The notes beneath the pieces were generated by a model. That model worked only from the letters and a program-made list of their open reading frames with translations. It had not been told where the DNA came from and searched no databases. Shown here piece by piece: positions 1 through 7,466 of a stretch of DNA of 16,977 nucleotides; the stretch's first letter is position 1; every line of letters begins with the position of its first letter. Position numbers and translations under genes: made by a program. The stretch is from Leucothrix mucor (GTDB taxonomy: Bacteria > Pseudomonadota > Gammaproteobacteria > Thiotrichales > Thiotrichaceae), in assembly GCA_011322515.1 (NCBI GenBank), contig DRMS01000343.1:1-16977 (forward strand). The letters run 5' to 3'.

Positions 1-832
1 CTTTAGGATTTCTATAATAAGGAAAATTAACATCATCAGTTCCACCCTGTGCAACTCGTGAATTTTCACCCTGACCATACAGACCAAGTAGAGAAGGAAT
101 AGTCTTTGATACTAGGTTTGAAGCCTGCGATGTTGTACTTTGCCTAGCTACCACTACTGCTCCCCCTTTTTCATTTCCTTGATGCATAATAGTATTGGTT
201 GTGGAATAAGGATTGCTTGCAGAACTTTGTTCGGCATTATTATCAGGGTCTACCGTCCGCATATAATAAACATTCTGCATTAAGTGTGAGGTTGTGTTTT
301 TAAGTGCGACATCAACAATCACAGCTAGACCTACTTTATAAATACGGAATATTTGGGTTACTTGTAAACCATCAAGCTGGTCTTTACCACCGTCGCCTTC
401 CAAGGGCTTTTTGCTTTGCCAAGTAGTGGTTGCGGTGGTGTTTGTTTTATTGGTACTTATAATGCTTCCATTTATTCCTGACCATTGTTGGTTTCTATTA
501 TTATTATAGGCTTTACCATCGAGATAAATTCCCCAGCCTTCCTCGGGAACCTGTGGTAAGAAAAAATCTCCATGATAACCATTATTGAAATTATTCTTAG
601 ATGGGTCGGATATATAGCCAAGTTTTTTTCCTTGCATTTCACCTCTCGGGGAAGCAACCTCAGAACCAAAGGCACCGTTTGAGGCGATGCCAACTTCAAT
701 ATTATCACCATAAAGAAACACATTTCCATTGACAAGTTCAGCATCTAACTCTGTTGCAATGGCAGTGTTTAATAGCTGTAATGAACAGACAGCGAGCGCA
801 CCTACGCACATCTTTAATTTATTATTTTGCAT
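1..832 (-). CDS. Secreted protein of unknown function, 5' part only
   Basis: The reading frame is open from an ATG at 830-832 to the window edge, giving at least 277 residues with no stop. The first 26 residues form a Sec signal peptide: a lysine-containing start, a hydrophobic core (VGALAVCSLQLL) and an Ala-x-Ala end (TAIA) before TELDAEL. The mature part is rich in Asn, Gly, Ser and Thr and contains patches such as NGYHGDFFLPQVPEEGWGI and YYMRTVDPDNN, typical of an extracellular beta-rich protein. I do not recognise a named domain. A weak Shine-Dalgarno (GGGGAC) lies about 5 nt upstream. The upstream 180 bp before the first repeat element must carry its promoter. The C-terminus, and so any sorting signal or anchor, lies outside the window. 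Confidence 0.8.
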   Translation of the reverse strand, partial: MQNNKLKMCVGALAVCSLQLLNTAIATELDAELVNGNVFLYGDNIEVGIASNGAFGSEVASPRGEMQGKKLGYISDPSKNNFNNGYHGDFFLPQVPEEGWGIYLDGKAYNNNRNQQWSGINGSIISTNKTNTTATTTWQSKKPLEGDGGKDQLDGLQVTQIFRIYKVGLAVIVDVALKNTTSHLMQNVYYMRTVDPDNNAEQSSASNPYSTTNTIMHQGNEKGGAVVVARQSTTSQASNLVSKTIPSLLGLYGQGENSRVAQGGTDDVNFPYYRNPK

Positions 833-1016
833 TTGAAGTCCCCAAGAGCACTGGTAAGTAAGAGGGTGCAATAAATCTAATATTTTAGGTATATCGAAAT
901 TTGTTTAGATTTATATGGCTTCCTACCTAGCCAATGCTTTGTGATTTTTATTTTAGATTGAAGCGTTGTCATTTTATTTGCTTATAGAGAAAGCAATAAC
1001 CTCATGCTAGTTCTCA

Positions 1017-1349
1017 GGAACTGTAAAGAAATTAAGTTACCCTCTTGATTGCCCTTTTACCCCTGCTTGAATAACCTAGCTACCAGTTTAAGGCGGGACA
1101 GTTCATGTTTCTGCTATGCTACCCGCACCCTTCGACAAGCTCAGAAAGCGGTGTCCTGAGTCTACCGAAGGGCTAGTTCCCTGAGCTTGTCGAAGGGTGC
1201 GGGTTATTTGCCATTACGTTACTTGTCCCGCCTTAAGTTGGTAGCCAATGACCTCAATCGTTGTGTAGAATAATTATGTGCCTCTTGAGATAATCCAATC
1301 AAAAATAAAATACCTGCTCAATAGGGTCGCTTGATTTCTTTAAACTTCC
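1017..1349 (+). mobile_element. MITE family B, copy 1, split by a family A insertion
   Basis: Imperfect palindromic element with GGAA...TTCC ends, flanked by a 3-bp duplication TCA (1014-1016 and 1350-1352). The left arm (1017-1077) and right arm (1247-1349) match the two halves of the uninterrupted copy at 5047-5199. The central core, with CAATCGTTGTGTAGA and GTGCCTCTTGAGATA, is the one shared by all B and C copies. Removing the 169-bp A element and one 8-bp duplication leaves about 156 bp. No coding capacity. TNA targets are known for some IS5-family groups, but the mobilising transposase is not in the window. Confidence 0.8.
1078..1246 (+). mobile_element. MITE family A, copy 1, nested in B copy 1
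   Basis: 169-bp element with inverted ends AGCTACCAGTTTAAGGCGGG and the complement of CCGCCTTAAGTTGGTAGCC. The flanks AATAACCT (1070-1077) and AATGACCT (1247-1254) agree at 7 of 8 positions and are read as an 8-bp target duplication. The interior holds a long palindrome: GCACCCTTCGACAAGCTCAG near 1125-1144 pairs with its complement at about 1181-1200. Non-coding. Confidence 0.85.
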
Positions 1350-1352
1350 TCA

Positions 1353-1761
1353 AACAGCCATCTAGGTAGAGCGTAACGTTGTTAGGGAATAGACTAGCAT
1401 GTGGTTAAAAATTAGGCTATTTATTTTGATTAAAAAATAACCAAATCGTTTAAAAAAAAGAGGTTTGACTAGTTAGTAGGTAATTGATTGTAAATAGATA
1501 AATGCTTGTTTTAGTGCCTCAATTCAGACCTTAATAAAATAGATAAACGGTCGATAATTTGAGTTAATTGGGTTTTTCGCATAAATGCTCTTACAAATAT
1601 GCTAGGGTGTCTCTATGCGCACTGTGTCTAGCTTCAAAAGGTGCGTTATGATATGAGAATTTAAAATGTGAATATTTATACAAGCGGAAAATCTATTTTT
1701 TACGCTTAAATTCAAATTATCGAAGGTATTGACAATAAAACACAATCTACAGGAATTTATT
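1353..1761. other. Intergenic stretch, no gene seen
   Basis: About 400 bp of AT-rich sequence between B copy 1 and the metallo-hydrolase start. No frame with a credible start and ribosome site was found. A TTGACT box at 1465-1470 has only a poor -10 partner (TTGTAA) 17 nt downstream, so I do not call a promoter. The transcription start of the gene at 1762 is probably within this stretch. Confidence 0.4.
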
Positions 1762-2730
1762 ATGGGCAAACACCAATATAGACTATTTTTAATGATTTTA
1801 TTTAGCTTTCTATTCAGCTTCAGCGCATTGGCAAAAGATTCTATAAGCGATATTTTATCTGGCTATGAAACTAAAAAGATAGCTGAGCATACTTGGGTTA
1901 TTCCTGGGCCACTTGAGGGGCCTAATCCTGAAAACAGAGGTTTTATGAATAACCCTGCTTTTGTGATCACCGATAAAAGCGTTATTGTAATTGATCCAGG
2001 CGGGACGGTTGAAGTGGGTCGTAGCTTATTAAAGCGCATTCAAAAGCAGACTAAAAACCCTGTGACACATGTTTTTAATAGTCATGTTCATGGCGATCAC
2101 TGGTTAGGAAATCAGGCATTTGTTGAAGCAAATAAAAAGGTTAAAATTTACGCGCATCCAAAAATGATCGAGCTTGCTAAAGAGGGGGAAGGGCAGGTAT
2201 GGGTCGATAGGATGTTGCGTTTAACCAACGGCGCAAGTAAAGAGACGGTTGTAACTCTTCCTACCGATGCATTAAAAGATCAGCAGGAAATCAAAATTGA
2301 TAATATAACCATCAAAGTACATTTGAATGAAAAGGCGCATACCGTAACCGATGCTATGTATGAAGTTGTGGAAGATAAGGTGTTAATCACGGGTGATAAT
2401 GCGTTTAATAACAGAGCGCCACGTTTGGATGATGGGAGTTATATTGGTAATATGGCGGTGATGGATAAAGCGATGAAATTGCCGATAAAAATTGTTGTGC
2501 CAGGTCATGGTCCTGTTGGGGGTAAGGAAATACTAGAAAATTTCAAAGAATTTCTTTCTTTAGTTTACAATACAACTAAAAAAGAAATGGAAAATGATCT
2601 GGAAGCGCATGAAATTAAGCCTAAAGTGATTGCATTAATGGGTAAATTTAAAGATTGGATAAACTACGAAGGTGCTATTGGTAAGTTGGTTAGTGTTGCT
2701 GCATTGGAAGTTGAAGAAAATGATTTTTAA
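1762..2730 (+). CDS. Periplasmic metallo-beta-lactamase-fold hydrolase
   Basis: 322-residue exported member of the metallo-beta-lactamase superfamily. The start is set at the ATG at 1762 because AGGA lies 7 nt upstream and the protein then opens with a clean signal peptide (MGKHQYRLFLMILFSFLFSFSALA, cut before KDS); a longer frame from a TTG at 1729 lacks both. Zinc ligands are visible: H108, H110, D112 and H113 in SHVHGDHWLGN, H193 in EKAHT, D212 in TGDN and H249 in PGHG, so both metal sites look complete. The DPGG strand before the first motif is also typical. Related periplasmic proteins (SoxH-like or linked to quinoprotein systems) occur in sulfur- and methanol-oxidising bacteria, but the substrate cannot be told from sequence. 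The gene stands alone between repeat clusters. Confidence 0.85.
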   Translation: MGKHQYRLFLMILFSFLFSFSALAKDSISDILSGYETKKIAEHTWVIPGPLEGPNPENRGFMNNPAFVITDKSVIVIDPGGTVEVGRSLLKRIQKQTKNPVTHVFNSHVHGDHWLGNQAFVEANKKVKIYAHPKMIELAKEGEGQVWVDRMLRLTNGASKETVVTLPTDALKDQQEIKIDNITIKVHLNEKAHTVTDAMYEVVEDKVLITGDNAFNNRAPRLDDGSYIGNMAVMDKAMKLPIKIVVPGHGPVGGKEILENFKEFLSLVYNTTKKEMENDLEAHEIKPKVIALMGKFKDWINYEGAIGKLVSVAALEVEENDF

Positions 2731-2761
2731 ATAAAAAGCCATGAGTCTTAATTCATAGTAA

Positions 2762-3211
2762 GGAAGTTCCAAGCAATGATTTTACCCATCTTAACTTGTC
2801 CTTTTGGGCTACTAATTTAAGCTGGGACACTCCATAAATTCAAAGGCTTATTAAATTTTCGTTTTTTTCCTTTCCGAGACAAAAGAAGTTCTCCCATTTG
2901 CTTATCTATCCATTCAAGTACATTTGGACTACCAGTTTAAGGCGGGACAGTTAATGTTTCTGCCTATTCACTCGCACCCTTCGACAAGCTCAGGAAGCGG
3001 TGTCCTGAGTCTACCGAAGGGCTAGTTCCCTGAGCTTGTCGAAGGGTGCGGGTTGTTTGCTATGACTTTACTTGTCCCGCCTTAAGTTGGTAGCCCCCTT
3101 TTGCTTGAATCATCTCAATCGTTGCGTAGAGCAACTATGCGCCTCTTGAGATACTCCAATCAGGAGCAAAAACATCAGCGCAATTAGGTAAATTCATTGC
3201 TTGGAACTTCC
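2762..3211 (+). mobile_element. MITE family B, copy 2, split by a family A insertion
   Basis: Terminal inverted repeats are nearly perfect over about 25 bp: GGAAGTTCCAAGCAATGA at the left and its exact complement at the right, ending in TTCC at 3211. Flanked by TAA on both sides (2759-2761 and 3212-3214). The element is interrupted by the A element at 2807-3095; without it about 153 bp remain. The right end lies 5 nt before the cbiB ATG, so this element supplies the sequence normally occupied by the cbiB ribosome site and leader. Confidence 0.85.
2807..3095 (+). mobile_element. MITE family A, copy 2 (long variant), nested in B copy 2
   Basis: The ends are GGCTACTAATTTAAGCTGGG at the left and the complement of GCCTTAAGTTGGTAGCC at the right. 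Flanks TCCTTTTG (2799-2806) and CCCTTTTG (3096-3103) match at 7 of 8. A second, internal left end (CTACCAGTTTAAGGCGGGAC from 2929) opens a standard-length A unit sharing the same right end, so about 120 bp at 2807-2928 is extra sequence absent from the other copies. The palindromic interior (CACCCTTCGACAAGCTCAGG and its complement) is present. Confidence 0.8.
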
Positions 3212-3216
3212 TAAAG

Positions 3217-4134
3217 ATGGAAATAACCCCTTTTTTATTACTACCGCTAGTCGTCTTGTTAGATGCATTGTTTGGAGAGCCTAAGTATTACCACCCCCTT
3301 GTAGGCTTTGGTCATCTCTCTAATGCTGTAGAGAAAACCTTCAACAACAATACTGTCTGGGCGGGTGTATTTGCTTGGGCAATAGCCGTTCTCCCTTGGG
3401 TACTCGCCTGTTCTCTAGCGGTTGATTTATTTGGCTGGTGGTTTGAAATCATGATAGCCACTCTCGCGCTAGGTGCTAATAGCCTATGGCAACATGCTAA
3501 ACCCATTCAACTTGCCCTACAAAATAATGATCTGCAACTAGCAAGACAACGTGTTAGCTGGATAGTCAGTCGCAACACCACAGCGCTTAATAAGGACGAT
3601 ATTAGCAAAGCAACGGTGGAGTCATTATTAGAAAATGGTAGCGATGCCATTTTTGCCACCTTATTCTGGTTTGCTGTTGCAGGTGCTGAGGGGGCGTTAT
3701 TATACCGTTTAAGCAATACCTTAGATGCAATGTGGGGCTATAAAAATGAGCGCTATCAATATTTTGGACGCTTTAGCGCACGCATTGATGATGTTTTAAA
3801 CTGGATACCTGCTCGTTTAACGGCAATGAGCTATTGTCTTTATGGTGATACATTGACCGCATGGAAATGTTGGCGTACACAAGGAATAAAATGGTACAGC
3901 CCCAATGCGGGTCCTGTGATGGCAGCAGGCGCAGGTGCTTTAGGCATAAAACTGGGGGGGGCGGCTGTTTATGATGGCAAGTTAAAGCAACGTCTTGAAT
4001 TGGGAGTAGGTTATGTACCAAGCGCAAAGGATATTACACGTGCTTGGCTGATGATACGCACTAGTATGCTCTGGTGGTGTGCTATCGCACTAATAGTAGG
4101 CAGTGGCTTACAAGTGCTATCAACTACTCTATAA
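3217..4134 (+). CDS. cbiB: Adenosylcobinamide-phosphate synthase CbiB/CobD
   Basis: 305-residue integral membrane enzyme that attaches the aminopropanol (phosphate) arm to adenosylcobyric acid in cobalamin synthesis. Family signatures are clear: the opening PLVVLLDALFGEP followed by HPLVGFGHL (residues 10-33), VESLLENGSDAIFATLFW in the middle, and RLSNTLDAMWGY followed by FSARIDDVLNWIPARLTA. Several hydrophobic spans and the length agree with the family. The ATG at 3217 gives the expected N-terminus, but there is no good Shine-Dalgarno: the region just upstream is the right end of a MITE (TTGGAACTTCC), with only a distant GGA. No other cobalamin gene is in the window, so it is either isolated from the pathway or part of scattered salvage genes. 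Confidence 0.92.
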   Translation: MEITPFLLLPLVVLLDALFGEPKYYHPLVGFGHLSNAVEKTFNNNTVWAGVFAWAIAVLPWVLACSLAVDLFGWWFEIMIATLALGANSLWQHAKPIQLALQNNDLQLARQRVSWIVSRNTTALNKDDISKATVESLLENGSDAIFATLFWFAVAGAEGALLYRLSNTLDAMWGYKNERYQYFGRFSARIDDVLNWIPARLTAMSYCLYGDTLTAWKCWRTQGIKWYSPNAGPVMAAGAGALGIKLGGAAVYDGKLKQRLELGVGYVPSAKDITRAWLMIRTSMLWWCAIALIVGSGLQVLSTTL

Positions 4135-4153
4135 GTTACTGTATAGTATAGAT

Positions 4154-4963
4154 ATGTTAAATAAAATATATCTTATGCCATTACTTATCTTGCTGCTGGT
4201 TATTGCTGTAAGCCCTAGTCAGGCTAATGAGCCAAGTTGGTCATCGGTTATCCCAAAGAAATTAAAAAGAATGACACGCGCTAATTTCTCTGAGCGTAAT
4301 TATTTGCTATTCAAGCATTTTCTATCCAGCTCATTGCGCTCTAAAGGTAAAAAGGATTTTCGCAAAATATCTAAAAAAATGAAAAATAAAATCTTCTGGA
4401 AGGGTAATAGAAGAAAAAATATTTATCTGGATGCTTATCACCGTTCTTATCGCAGTGTAAAGCGCATGGCGTTACGTGATGATATACCTGAAATAGTCCT
4501 GCTGATTCCTTATCTTGAATCATTATGGCATTCCAGAAGTGGTAACCCTAAGGCTGACTATGGTTATTGGCAATTAGTGTTGCCGATTGTGGAAGAAATT
4601 CAGCAATTAGAAACATCGCCTGAGATTATAAAGCAAGCTAACCCTAATAAAATACGTTCAAGTGCTACGCTTAGTACACACGTTGCGCTACTTCATTTGC
4701 GTCGTTATTACTTTTACTTTGCTAAAGTGGCGGGTCATACAGAAACAGATGCATGGCTGTTTGCCATAATCTCCTATAATTGGGGCGCTGGCAATGTTAA
4801 ACGGATGCTAGTAAGAATGGAGCGGAAGGGTATAACGGAGAATTTTTCGAACTTTTACCACTATTTATACAAAACACAGCAACTCTATCAAAGCGATAAA
4901 TCATTAAAAGCAGCGCTTGAGTATCTACCTAGCCTTTGGAATATTGCTAAGGTAATTCGCTAA
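4154..4963 (+). CDS. Exported lytic transglycosylase-like protein (MltD type)
   Basis: 269 residues from an ATG 19 nt after the cbiB stop. A GTG at 4103 would extend the frame into cbiB and bury the signal peptide, so I reject it; no strong Shine-Dalgarno is visible. The signal peptide is MLNKIYLMPLLILLLVIAVSPSQA, cut before NEPSW. Residues 20-100 are strongly basic. The SLT-type lysozyme-like domain follows: catalytic-type Glu122 in IPYLESLWH, GYWQ (137-140) in place of the usual GIWQ/GLWQ, and SYNWGAGNVKR (207-217) matching the family AYNxGxGxVxR motif. It should cleave the peptidoglycan glycan strand in the periplasm. No LysM domain is seen. Compared with MltD it is a short, stand-alone catalytic domain. 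Same strand as cbiB and possibly co-transcribed. Confidence 0.82.
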   Translation: MLNKIYLMPLLILLLVIAVSPSQANEPSWSSVIPKKLKRMTRANFSERNYLLFKHFLSSSLRSKGKKDFRKISKKMKNKIFWKGNRRKNIYLDAYHRSYRSVKRMALRDDIPEIVLLIPYLESLWHSRSGNPKADYGYWQLVLPIVEEIQQLETSPEIIKQANPNKIRSSATLSTHVALLHLRRYYFYFAKVAGHTETDAWLFAIISYNWGAGNVKRMLVRMERKGITENFSNFYHYLYKTQQLYQSDKSLKAALEYLPSLWNIAKVIR

Positions 4964-4967
4964 AATA

Positions 4968-4991
4968 GGCTATCAATTTAAAGCAGGATTA
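4968..4991 (+). repeat. Degenerate solo end of MITE family A
   Basis: GGCTATCAATTTAAAGCAGG, 5 nt after the transglycosylase stop, lines up with the family A end GGCTACCAACTTAAGGCGGG. The differences are mostly C to T or G to A transitions. No matching partner end was found nearby, so this is a decayed remnant at best. Confidence 0.45.
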
Positions 4992-5046
4992 CTATGCTTC
5001 TTGGGGTACAAAAAATAGCTCTCTCGTAAGATGCAGGATATGCAAA

Positions 5047-5199
5047 GGATGTTTCTTATGGCTACCCATCTTACTTGCCCTTTTGTCCCTGTTTGAATCA
5101 TCTCAATCGTTGAGTAGAGCCACTATGCGCCTCTTGAGATACTCCAATCAGGAACAAAAAATCAGCGCAATATGGGTAAATTCATTACTTGAAACTTCC
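5047..5199 (+). mobile_element. MITE family B, copy 3 (uninterrupted)
   Basis: 153-bp copy that shows what the B element looks like without an A insertion. The ends GGATGTTTCTTATGGCTACC and the complement of GGTAAATTCATTACTTGAAA form an imperfect inverted repeat. The core CATCTCAATCGTTGAGTAGA then TGCGCCTCTTGAGATACTCC is shared with copies 1 and 2. The right flank is TAA (5200-5202) and the left is AAA, so the duplication has one mismatch. Its right end forms part of the tcdA stop codon. Confidence 0.8.
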
Positions 5200-5924
5200 T
5201 AACAACGCAAAAAATTCTTAATAACATGCCCTGCCATATATAAACCAAATAATGAGGGTAGATAGGAGATGGTGCCATTGACTGAGCGTGGATGCGCGCT
5301 AGGGTCATCTTCAACAGGGCGATGCTCTGTGCCTTTACGGGGGATTTCGTTGGAGAATACAACGGGATATTTTAATGAACCACCTGCTTTGCGCATACGT
5401 TGGCGCATCATCCGCGCTAATGGACAAACATTCGTTTTATCCAGATTGACTATGGTGATTTTACTAGCGTTAATACGCCCACCTGCGCCCATACTGGATA
5501 TAATTGGCACATGCTGTTGCTGGCAAGTGGTGACTAATGCGACTTTGCTGGAGATGGAGTCAATGCAATCCAGCACATAGTCAAATGAGGTTTCGCTTAA
5601 TAGCTCATCAACATTTTCGGGTCGAATAAAATCCTTAATTGCGGTTATGTTTACATCAGGGTTAATATCCAGCGCACGTTGTTGCATAACCTCTATTTTT
5701 GCCTTGCCAATAGTAGAATGTAGCGCAACCAGTTGACGATTAATATTCGACGCACTGACCACATCATGGTCAATAAGGGTCACTCTACCTACGCCAGCAC
5801 GCACAATGGCTTCGGCTGCAAAGCTACCAACACCACCAATTCCAGCAATTAACACATGTTTATGCTGTAAAAAATATAAACTATCTTCGCCGACTAATAG
5901 CTCTGTGCGCTCATGAATGCTCAT
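5199..5924 (-). CDS. tcdA: tRNA threonylcarbamoyladenosine dehydratase TcdA
   Basis: 241-residue E1-like/ThiF-fold enzyme that uses ATP to convert tRNA t6A37 into its cyclic form ct6A. Visible motifs: MSIHERTELLVGEDSL at the N-terminus, the nucleotide loop GIGGVGS (28-34), the acidic end of the next strand (LIDHDVV, 50-56), the NINRQ segment (60-64) with conserved Asn and Arg, and SMGAGGR (144-150). The C-terminus (FGLYMAGHVIKNFLRC) stops slightly short of where E. coli TcdA ends. The TAG stop is built from two bases of a MITE target site plus the first base of that MITE, so the native tail was probably changed by a few residues. Last gene of the tatD-unknown-tcdA operon, 14 nt after the preceding stop. 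Confidence 0.92.
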   Translation of the reverse strand: MSIHERTELLVGEDSLYFLQHKHVLIAGIGGVGSFAAEAIVRAGVGRVTLIDHDVVSASNINRQLVALHSTIGKAKIEVMQQRALDINPDVNITAIKDFIRPENVDELLSETSFDYVLDCIDSISSKVALVTTCQQQHVPIISSMGAGGRINASKITIVNLDKTNVCPLARMMRQRMRKAGGSLKYPVVFSNEIPRKGTEHRPVEDDPSAHPRSVNGTISYLPSLFGLYMAGHVIKNFLRC

Positions 5925-5938
5925 ATTTTATTCCTTAG

Positions 5939-6436
5939 TTACCGTGTTTCTGCTGGTTTTTGCTCAATGGTAGTGACTAATGCGCCTTGCTTGGTTTCTG
6001 CATTATAAATTAGAGCTAGTTTTCGACCTTGGTCAATGCCTTGAAAATAACTGCTGCGGGTTAAAGCCTTAGGGTGCCACCACTCTCTTGGTGGGTTGTT
6101 AGCATAAAATATTGTATTTAAAATTTCATCCGTTAATTCAAGTTGTTCTAGTTTTTTAGCGGTAATAAAGCGCTCTACTGCATTACGCTTTACCTGAAAA
6201 ATAAACCAAGAAGTAGAGCGAATCTTTGATTGCTGTCTTGCAGCTTCCACCTTCATAAAATTGGCATCAGGTGATATAAACCATCGTCCCAGCGCATCCT
6301 CAGCCGCTTCAGAGTCTGCATCGCGTATTACATTTTCTTTTATTGGAAAGAAGTAATCCAGCAGAAAGGGGGTGGCAGCAAGTGTGATGCCAGCTAGAAT
6401 CGTTATCGTCATGACAAAAGGGAGTAGGTATTTCAT
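5939..6436 (-). CDS. Membrane-anchored protein of unknown function
   Basis: 165 residues. One N-terminal hydrophobic span (about 5-27, LPFVMTITILAGITLAATPFLL) could be an uncleaved anchor or a signal. The rest is soluble and mixed in charge, with a Trp-rich stretch (PPREWWHP) and a C-terminal segment SYFQGIDQGRKLALIYNAE that looks like a beta-sheet domain. I do not recognise a family. The start codon touches the tatD stop (6437-6439) with no intervening base, and tcdA follows after 14 nt, so translation is likely coupled across the three genes. The gene does not look broken. Confidence 0.75.
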   Translation of the reverse strand: MKYLLPFVMTITILAGITLAATPFLLDYFFPIKENVIRDADSEAAEDALGRWFISPDANFMKVEAARQQSKIRSTSWFIFQVKRNAVERFITAKKLEQLELTDEILNTIFYANNPPREWWHPKALTRSSYFQGIDQGRKLALIYNAETKQGALVTTIEQKPAETR

Positions 6437-7243
6437 CTATTTCTCGAATTTGAATAAGTTATGTGCGTTTTTTGTGGTAGCCCTAGCCACTTCTTGAGGT
6501 GAAATGCCTCGTAACTCTGCCATTGTTTGCGCGATAGTGATTAAAAAAGCAGGTTCATTGCGTTGTCCATACTGTGTGGTATCAGGTTGATCAGGGGCAT
6601 CGGTTTCTAATAATAAAGCATCTAGCGGTAAACTGCTGACAAGATAGCGCAGTTTTTTTGCACGAATATAAGTGATTGGACCACCAAAGCCTAAGTAAAA
6701 GCCTTGATCGATTAGCTGGTGCGCCTGTTGCAGACTGCCTGAAAAAGAATGTATCACACCGTGTAAATCAGGGCGTAGACGGATTTCTTTTAGCACTAAA
6801 TCCAATGATTTACGTGAATGGATAATAACGGGTAATTGATAGTGCTGTGCTAAATCTAACTGAGCATTAAAGAATGCTTGCTGAGTTTGTTTAGCCTGTT
6901 GCTGATCGCCTTGTTGAGCAAAAATAAAAAAGTCTAAACCGCACTCACCGACCGCAATTGCTGTTTCAGACTGTAGCCATTGTTCTAAAAGATCCAGATC
7001 GTGTAAACAATGCTGTGACATAAACATTGGATGCAAACCATAAGCTGGGTGTAAGTTTTTATATTGTTTGCTTAAAGATCTTACTTTTTGCCAGTTGTTC
7101 ACTGTAATGGCAGGGATAATAATATCAGATACTATATTGTCCGTAGCGCGTTGCAATACGGCATCAAAGTCGCTGTCAAATAGCGCATGATCAAGATGGC
7201 AATGGGTGTCGATTAGGCTTTGGGCTGTCGTGGATAATGTCAT
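6437..7243 (-). CDS. TatD-family metal-dependent hydrolase (YjjV type)
   Basis: 268-residue TIM-barrel metallohydrolase of the TatD DNase family. Metal ligands and signatures are present: IDTHCHLDH (11-19), AVGECGLDFF, a histidine in PVIIHSRKS, HSFSGSLQQA, and LLLETDAPDQP near the C-terminus. The sequence GVIHSFSGSLQQAHQLIDQGF and the gapped GFGGPITYIRAKKLR resemble E. coli YjjV more than TatD or YcfH. Family members act as 3'-5' exonucleases or deoxyribonucleases in repair and DNA breakdown; YjjV itself is poorly characterised. AGGG sits 8 nt before the ATG. First gene of a three-gene minus-strand operon, with family A copy 3 just upstream. Confidence 0.88.
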   Translation of the reverse strand: MTLSTTAQSLIDTHCHLDHALFDSDFDAVLQRATDNIVSDIIIPAITVNNWQKVRSLSKQYKNLHPAYGLHPMFMSQHCLHDLDLLEQWLQSETAIAVGECGLDFFIFAQQGDQQQAKQTQQAFFNAQLDLAQHYQLPVIIHSRKSLDLVLKEIRLRPDLHGVIHSFSGSLQQAHQLIDQGFYLGFGGPITYIRAKKLRYLVSSLPLDALLLETDAPDQPDTTQYGQRNEPAFLITIAQTMAELRGISPQEVARATTKNAHNLFKFEK

Positions 7244-7293
7244 AGCGACACCCTATAATAGAATTTGGCAACGAAGCAAGTTGAGCTTTTTTA

Positions 7294-7461
7294 GGCTACT
7301 AACTTAAGGCGGGACAAGTAAAGGCATAGCAAATAACCTGCACCCTTCGACAAGCTCAGGGAACTAGCCTTCGGTAGACTCAGGACACCGCTTCCTGAGC
7401 TTGTCGAAGGGTGCAGGTGAATAGGCAGAACCATGAACTGTCCCGCTTTAAACTGGTAGCC
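7294..7461 (-). mobile_element. MITE family A, copy 3, with exact 8-bp target duplication
   Basis: 168-bp copy in the opposite orientation to copies 1 and 2. Ends are GGCTACTAACTTAAGGCGGG and the complement of CCCGCTTTAAACTGGTAGCC. The flanks are identical: CTTTTTTA at 7286-7293 and 7462-7469. The inner palindrome is intact (GCACCCTTCGACAAGCTCAG at about 7341 and its complement near 7394-7416). The right duplication contains the TAA stop of the namZ-like gene, so the insertion occurred exactly at that stop and regenerated it. Confidence 0.9.
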
Positions 7462-7466
7462 CTTTT

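Noticed and set aside
1729..1761. TTG start giving 11 extra residues on the periplasmic MBL protein
   Set aside because: The ATG at 1762 has AGGA at good spacing and places the signal peptide at the true N-terminus.
4103..4153. GTG start of the transglycosylase gene inside cbiB
   Set aside because: It would bury the signal peptide, and there is no ribosome site; the ATG at 4154 is a better fit.
5269..5580. 103-codon plus-strand frame inside tcdA
   Set aside because: It is antisense to a clearly conserved enzyme, and its protein has no recognisable features.
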